Assembly (NCBI GenBank): GCA_963693315.1
Contig: OY856188.1
Location: 267,463,114-267,527,113, forward strand
Direction: 5' to 3'
Origin: Diogma glabrata
Taxonomy: Eukaryota > Arthropoda > Insecta > Diptera > Cylindrotomidae
Length of the DNA: 64,000 bases
The position numbers and the translations under genes were made by a program. Positions 58,840 to 64,000 of the stretch are shown piece after piece (within the stretch, counting starts at the first letter, position 1; each line of letters opens with the position of its first letter). The notes beneath the pieces were generated by a model, which saw only the letters and a program-made list of their open reading frames with translations, ran no database searches and was not told where the DNA came from.

Positions 58840-59500
58840 ACTTTAATAATCTGGAAGAAAAAGAATATATCAAATTTTTGGGAGTCGAGGTTTAAAATGA
58901 TATGAAGTGGAAGACTTACATTTCCAATGTTGCTAAGAATGCAGTTGCACAATTAGGATATCTAGGGCGTTGCCGTAATTCAATAGTGTACCAACTTCTT
59001 TTGATCATGTATTCGCCCCTGCATGCAGTACCGTTCTCATATTTGGGATGCCGCATATACAATCTCTTTAAAATGCCTTGCGGCTAGAAAACGTTTAACA
59101 GACATTGTTCAATGGAAAGCAATTAAATTGATCGGAGATCTAAATCGTAAGCTTGATTCGTTACAGTCTAGAAAAGATTTCGCTCAGATCAGATCAATAC
59201 TACCTAAACCCGCTATTTTTTCTCATTCCACCAGAGCGTCAGTCAAACCCCACCTATTCACCGTTCATATAACAAAATGTACAACTGTGGTCTTTCAACG
59301 TGAGTTTTTCAACCGAGTTTCTTATCTTTGGAATTCCTTACGCTTGTGCGTTTTCCATGATAATTTCAATTCCCTACTTTTTAAATCCATGCCCACCAAT
59401 TTCTTAGAGATACATAATTCGCATTTTCCTAAACCACAGTTGGGATGGTATCTTCAGATATTTAGTGCCATTTATTTAAAATTTATTTAAATTAACACTA
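58840..59500 (+). mobile_element. Jockey/CR1-type LINE 3' end
   Basis: The frames show IKFLGVEV then NDMKWKTYISNVAKNAVAQL, RSHIWDAA and RKRLTDIVQWKAIKLIGD, and finally FFNRVSYLWNSLRLCVFHDN and LLFKS. This is the RT thumb followed by the closing block FFxRVxxLWNSLPxxVF typical of Jockey- and CR1-like LINEs. A frameshift lies near 59010-59040. Everything 5' of the thumb is missing. The copy is unrelated to that at 45.8 kb at the level of wording. Confidence 0.75.
58902..59490 (+). pseudogene. RT C-terminal fragment of the Jockey/CR1-type LINE
   Basis: Frame 3 (58902-59040) covers the thumb. Frame 1 (59023-59490, 155 codons) covers the C-terminal domain with RKRLTDIVQWKAIKLIGDLN, SLQSRKDFAQIR and VSYLWNSLRLCVF. 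The protein ends naturally at 59488-59490, so the 3' coding end is intact. No catalytic residues are left. Confidence 0.75.
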
Positions 59501-60840
59501 AACATGTCTAACTTAGTATAAAAAAAGAATATTATCCAGAAATATCCAGCTGCATTGCACTTAACAGATTGCGTTTGGGTTAATTAAATTGACACGTAAT
59601 CTAATAATTAATCTAATAATTGACTTCATCGAACTGGATCCCCAATGTTTATTAGCGAAAATTTTCTATCTTCGTTTCCATTCAAAAATACGCCCAATGG
59701 TTATTCAGAATTTCCATCACATGATCTCAAATACAGATCCAGTTGAAGAATAAGTCTTCAACTGGATGTGTAAAAAGAATTTGTTTTTATGGAACCGTTT
59801 TTTAATGGATTTAATTCTTACCTTAAAGAAGAAATAGGACCGATCGTAACAAAATTATCGCTCCACTCAATCGATTTATGGTTAACAGGTTAACAAAGTC
59901 TTTTAACAAAATGCTGACCTTTTTTAAATGTTTTAATTTTTTGCACCTTTCAGGGTTCCGTACTTTGAAAAGGTAAAAATGGTACCCTGCAGCACCACCT
60001 AGTTAATTTGACACAAACCAATTAGAACAGTTTAATTCAGCCATTTAGCGCTAGAGGGAGCTACCTGCTATGTAAGAAAAAACAAGATGGCGGAAAAAAT
60101 GTATTTTGGGACCTTCATAAACGTGTTTCCCATTTGAACTCTAATACCCAGCCAGCACACTTAGTGAAATTTAGGTGAACCATTTCGGGATTTGGTTAAA
60201 TTTAAGTAAAAGTTTGGTTAAATATGTGGAAAAAGGGAATAGATGACTGTTTCAGCTAATTAGTGTACATGTATTTCTAGTCGAAAATTATAGTTAATAT
60301 GTTTTTGGTGTTAAAAAATAAGTTAATTGGTTAATTTAACGTATTAAATTTACAAGTTTAAGTAAAAAAAATCATGTAATACAGATAGTACATGCATTTC
60401 ATGTATTAAGTGACAATTTAAGTTACAAAAGTGTATCTAATACATGTATTTAACTTATTACCTGTTGTTTAGCTAGCGGTAATTTAGCTGACATTGCAAC
60501 AGTTATTTCATGAAATAACATAAATAGCCTAAAATTAACATAACTACGGAACATTGAAACTTGAAAAAAATTCTCAGACTGCTGTTAAGTTAAATAGGTC
60601 GAGCTTTACATGTAATATTGCGTTTAATTTGGTTTAGTGAACGAATTTTAACTAAATTTTTGCTGTCTTTTTCATATAATACATATAATAAGTATATGTG
60701 TTTATAAGATCCATAATATCCATAAAGATTTATAGCAAATCTCGTTTTCCGATGACAATTATTATTAGTGCGCAGTATATTGATCAAATCGCTCGGATAC
60801 AGTCTTTATTATATATTTCTCTCACTAACGTTGTTTTAAA
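59500..60840. other. Mostly non-coding stretch with one TIR-like end
   Basis: At 59951-59989 gggttccgtactttgaaaag and ggtaccctg form a short inverted pair like the termini at 24465 and 25720. The rest is AT-rich. No gene is seen. Confidence 0.4.
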
Positions 60841-60848
60841 TAGTAAAA

Positions 60849-61004
60849 ATGCCCCTGAAAAAGAAAGTTAAGAAAAACGGTCGATACTACATAATGCGGC
60901 AGAAGAGAGCGGCCGAATTCGAAGCACGATTTGATGCATCAAATGTGTCAAGGGATGAAGAAATTGATGGTCACCACCACACCCTGGTTAAACATTCCAA
61001 TTGA
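60849..61004 (+). CDS. Short basic ORF, unrecognised
   Basis: The 51-residue frame starts MPLKKKVKKNGRYYIMRQKR and continues AAEFEARFDASNVSRDEE. It has a strongly basic N-terminus, an acidic second half and GC-richer codons than the flanks. It could be the start of a DNA-binding protein or transposase, or a first exon. It ends at a run of ttccaattgaa-like simple repeat (61005-61100), which may have truncated it. I cannot name a family. Confidence 0.35.
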   Translation: MPLKKKVKKNGRYYIMRQKRAAEFEARFDASNVSRDEEIDGHHHTLVKHSN

Positions 61005-61110
61005 AACCAATTGAAAAAAAATTAATTGGATTAATCGGAATTCCGCATTGGGAATTTTCAATTAATTCCAATTCAAAAAATCTATTTCCAATACAATCCT
61101 ATTCATTCCT
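61005..61110. repeat. Simple repeat of aattgga/ttccaatt words
   Basis: The stretch is a low-complexity mosaic of aattgg, ttccaat and aattcc. It lies directly left of the RTE 5' UTR. Confidence 0.6.
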
Positions 61111-61311
61111 GTTAAATATCTCTATTTTATTTTTCAACCGGAATCTATAGGAGGGTAGTGAAAATCCGAAATTCTACGTCCACGCCGTGCTACCTGGGTA
61201 ACGCTAACAGAATTAGGTTGGTGTAGTTGAGAGGGGCAGAGTAAATACTGCTTATACTCAATGATTCTGCACCATGGCGAGTCATTGGCGCCATAAAACC
61301 AGTGCAACTCA

Positions 61312-61473
61312 AGCGTCTGTTCTCCATGTTAGGGGCGGCTTGGAGCGGGCGTCTGTCTTGGATCAAGCGGCTCGCTATATAAATGTGTAGAAAGCGTCTG
61401 TTCTCCATGTTAGGGGCGGCTTGCAGCGGGCGTCTGTCTTGGATCAAGCGGCTCGCTATACAAACGTGTAAAA
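61312..61473 (+). promoter_or_regulatory. Two 81-bp 5' UTR monomers with TATA-like boxes
   Basis: agcgtctgttctccatgtta starts at 61312 and again at 61393, an 81-bp period. Each monomer has GC-rich gcggcttg(g/c)agcgggcgtct and tcaagcggctcgctata. The first has TATATAAA (61375-61382), the second TATACAAA. The relatives at 14.9 and 33.9 kb carry one monomer. Tandem monomers in a LINE 5' UTR are often promoter units, which is inferred here. Confidence 0.7.
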
Positions 61474-61573
61474 AGGTTGTTTCTGGTGACCTTAAGATGC
61501 AGAACGAACCCATTCACGAAAATTTGGGTTGGGCGAAGGGCTAACACCCCATTTCCGTAAAAAAATTATTGTC

Positions 61574-62473
61574 ATGAATTCTGTACACAGGCCTCGGAAT
61601 ATCTCGGATTCAATATTGGAACGACCTCGGAAACTGTACCCGGACTACGATTTAAAAATGGGAACCTGGAACGTGCTAAGCCTCAGAAGACCAGGAGATC
61701 TCCTAAAACTAACACAACAAGTCGAGAGCTACACACTGGATATAGTGGCATTACAAGAACTAAGATGGCCAGGGAGTGGAATCCATGAAACAGCGAAAGG
61801 ATACACTCTTTATTATTGCGGTCATCAAAACGGAGGAGAATTTGGAGTTGGCTTTCTTATACACCGTCGCGTGAATCAGCATGTTATCGACTTCTGCCCA
61901 ATTAATATGCGGTTATGCACACTGAGAATCCGCACGCAAAAATTCAATGTAACGATCGTCAATGTACATGCACCTACTGAAGATAAAGCAGATGATATTA
62001 AAGACCTGTTCTTCCTAGAACTCGAAGAAGTCATCAATAACATCCCGCGGCACGATATAAAAATCGTGGTAGGTGACTTTAATGCTCAAATTGGTAGGAT
62101 TGCAGAACTTAAAACACATATCGGCCCTAACAGCTTGCATCATACCAGCAACAATAACGGTTTTCGCGCAGCCGAGCTGGCTATGATGTATGATCTAGTA
62201 ATTTCCAGCACTTTCTTCCCTCACAAGAGAATTCACAAAGCAACGTGGAAATCAAATGACGGAAGAACAGAAAATCAAATCGATCACGTCATGATCTCTA
62301 AGAGACACTCTACAAGTGTAACTGACGTTCGATCATACAGAGGTGCTGATATGGACACCGATCATATGCTTGTCATCTTTAAGTACAAGTGCAAATTATC
62401 ATCTACATTTAATAGACAAGCAAAAAGACCGTGCGCTGGGATGTCGAAGCATTTAAACATCCGGAAACGCTGA
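61574..62473 (+). CDS. APE-type endonuclease of the young RTE LINE
   Basis: The ATG at 61574 is the first in frame, and the next in-frame ATG is at 61658. Motifs by residue from 61574 are TWNVLSL at 31-37, LQELRW (catalytic Glu at 62), VHAPTED, VVGDFNAQIG (Asp at 168), NQIDHVM (Asp at 237) and GADMDTDHMLV with the final Asp-His. All active-site residues of APE-like nucleases are present. After about residue 283 the frame drifts into a wrong C-terminus (from about 62428) because one A is missing from the run at 62422-62426. The downstream frame takes up WDVEAFKHPE. The enzyme nicks target DNA to prime reverse transcription. Confidence 0.9.
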   Translation: MNSVHRPRNISDSILERPRKLYPDYDLKMGTWNVLSLRRPGDLLKLTQQVESYTLDIVALQELRWPGSGIHETAKGYTLYYCGHQNGGEFGVGFLIHRRVNQHVIDFCPINMRLCTLRIRTQKFNVTIVNVHAPTEDKADDIKDLFFLELEEVINNIPRHDIKIVVGDFNAQIGRIAELKTHIGPNSLHHTSNNNGFRAAELAMMYDLVISSTFFPHKRIHKATWKSNDGRTENQIDHVMISKRHSTSVTDVRSYRGADMDTDHMLVIFKYKCKLSSTFNRQAKRPCAGMSKHLNIRKR

Positions 62474-64000
62474 ATAGATATCAGGAAATAATAACACAAA
62501 ACATAGAAGAGCATGACATCTCTTCTGAGATGCCATTAAACATACAAGAAGAATGGCAAACGCTTCAATCAACCATTATAGCAGCAAAAACTACAATCGG
62601 AAAACGACCACCGAAATCACACAACGAATGGTTTGACGACGAATGCCGCCAATCCGTTGAAAATAAACAAAAACTGCGAGAAAAATGGTTAACAAGGAAC
62701 ACCCGAAGCTCCCAAGCTGATTATCTATGCGCCAGAAAAGCCTCAGCAAAACTTCTACGTAAAAAGAAACGCGAACACATGAAGAGCTGCATCGAAAACA
62801 TCGACCTACATGCGGCCAACGGAAATTCAAAAGAGTGCTTTGCCAATGCACGGAATCTGACAAAAGATTTCCACCCAAGATCTACAGCCATCAAAAATGA
62901 AAACAATGAACTTACAACAAGTGAACGCGATGTGCTGGCAGTGTGGCGATCCCACTTTCAAGACCTTCTGAATAGAACGAATGAAGTTCATCCTATTCGA
63001 GCAATTGCTCCGTCAAATGAGGAGATTTTTGTCCCTTACCCAGCAATAGAAGAAGTGGAAGCTGCCATTAAAAAACTGAAAAATGGCAAATCACCAGGTT
63101 TCGATGGTATTCCCGCAGAACTTTTGAAAAATGGAGGAGCAGCTCTGGTCTCACGTATATATGATCTGATTCTTGCAATCTGGGACCAAGAAGAACTACC
63201 TGCTGAATGGAAAACAGCTCTCATTGTTCCGTTGCATAAGAAAGGTGACCGTCTAAAGTGTGCGAATTATCGTGGCATCGCACTGTTGAACACTGCATAT
63301 AAAATACTAGCTAATGTCGTACTTGCTCGACTCATCCCGTTCGCCGAATCTATCATCGGTGACTATCAGTGTGGTTTTCGTCCCAACCGTTCAACCACAG
63401 ATCAATGTTTTACCTTAAGGATGATTCTAGAAAAATGTTGGGAGTACAACATCAGCATTCACCAGCTCTACGTTGATTTCAAGCAAGCATATGATAGTAT
63501 CATCCGCGAAAACCTTTGGTCCGCACTCATATGCCTTGGCATCCCAGAGAAACTTGTTTCTCTGTGCAAACTCACAACATCCGGATCAAATTGTAGAATA
63601 GTAATCGAAGGGTCAGTTTCTGATCCTTTCGATATAACATCAGGTGTTCGACAAGGTGATGCACTCGCGCCCGTACTGTTTAATTTGGCGCTGGAGTACG
63701 CGATAATAAAAAGCCGAATTGAGACACAAAATTGCATATATAACAAATCTAGTCAAGTTCTTGGCTACGCAGATGATATTGTGCTTCTCAGACGTAGAAC
63801 AAGCGATATTAAGGATAGTCTCTCTCAGCTTGAAAGAAATGCTAAACGACTTGGATTATGCATCAACACCGGCAAAACCAAAGTGTTAACAACATCTAAG
63901 AACATACCTCCCGGAAATCTGGATACTGGCGACTATGAAGTGGAACGCGTGGAAAACTTCAAATACCTCGGGTCTGTAATAACATCGTCAATTGACATGC
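62428..64000 (+). CDS. Reverse transcriptase of the young RTE LINE (partial at right edge)
   Basis: The frame starting with TVRWDVEAFKHPE is open through to 64000, over 520 codons. Motifs include a basic linker (LLRKKKREHMKSCIENI), KNGKSPGFDGIPAELLKNGG, WKTALIVPLHKKGDRLKCAN with YRGIALLN, DYQCGFRPNRSTTDQ, LYVDFKQAYDSI (first catalytic Asp), SGVRQGDALAPVLFNLALEY, and GYADDIVLL (YADD at 63766-63777). KYLGS of the thumb is at the right edge. All catalytic positions are standard. It has no separate start and, in an intact copy, would be one protein with the endonuclease. Confidence 0.92.

Larger units (their letters stand above)
61150..64000 (+). mobile_element. Young RTE LINE, truncated by the window edge
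   Basis: The copy has a full 5' UTR, an intact endonuclease frame and an RT frame that remains open to the last base of the window. The only lesion seen is a single-base loss in an A run at 62422-62426. Compared with the dead relative at 14.8 kb (six stops, a frameshift and a duplication), it is a recent insertion. The C-terminal arm and 3' end lie beyond the window. Confidence 0.92.

Noticed and set aside
61190..61513. 107-codon minus-strand frame over the RTE 5' UTR
   Set aside because: It is the shadow of the GC-rich duplicated monomers. The internal repeat in the protein is the 81-bp DNA repeat.
62591..63746. Minus-strand frames of 61-95 codons under the young RTE RT
   Set aside because: They are shadows of the long plus-strand RT frame, which carries all RT motifs.

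Overview
The window reads as AT-rich, gene-poor euchromatin or heterochromatin of an insect, most likely a fly (Diptera). The strongest taxonomic clue is a 3' fragment of 18S rRNA (47238-47605, minus strand). From memory, its wording around the AT-rich variable part resembles dipteran 18S more than that of other insects; an alignment would be needed to confirm this. No convincing host protein gene, tRNA gene, CRISPR array or prokaryotic operon is visible. Almost everything recognisable is a transposable element or a repeat derived from one, and most short open frames are chance frames or relics.

Layout. 0.4-1.6 kb: diverged minisatellite (family A) with a fresh 70-bp tandem block. 4.8-6.7 kb: degenerate tandem array with a period of about 620 bp. 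6.8-7.2 kb: second family A copy. 8.3-10.6 kb: badly decayed RTE-like LINE with its RT core deleted. 12.4-13.6 kb: copy of a satellite-bearing element (family B). 14.8-18.1 kb: nearly full-length but dead RTE LINE (5' UTR, endonuclease, RT, C-terminus). 20.6 kb: hAT-like terminus. 22.3-23.0 kb: unrecognised GC-richer island. 23.5-24.3 kb: very large hairpin. 24.5-25.7 kb: element with AGGGTTCCGT ends. 26.8-27.2 kb: Gypsy integrase relic (minus). 30.1 and 34.7 kb: two copies of a snap-back MITE. 30.2-31.4 kb: I/R1/LOA-type LINE relic. 33.9-34.1 kb: isolated RTE 5' UTR (minus). 36.2-39.6 kb: composite element flanked by TA with CACTGAAAA ends. It contains family B satellites and, nested inside with a 12-bp target duplication, an array of 516-bp units that each begin with a tRNA-like Pol III promoter. 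42.1-44.7 kb: Penelope-like element with RT, GIY-YIG endonuclease and a hammerhead-like motif. 45.2-45.8 kb: BEL/Pao relic joined to a Jockey-type LINE 3' half (45.8-47.1 kb), followed by the 18S fragment. 48.2-48.4 kb: cluster of TATCGATA octamers. 53.0-56.0 kb: more family B, one copy split by a 1.08-kb element with about 300-bp inverted repeats whose empty site can be read from the 12.7-kb copy. 58.8-59.5 kb: another Jockey/CR1-type 3' end. 61.1 kb to the right edge: a young RTE LINE with only one visible lesion and a duplicated 81-bp 5' UTR monomer.

These parts do not form a pathway. They record repeated insertion, nesting, tandem amplification and decay. The features most worth follow-up are the nested 516-bp array with its inverted 5' arm, the long-inverted-repeat element with a readable empty site, the hammerhead relic of the Penelope element, and the near-intact RTE copy.
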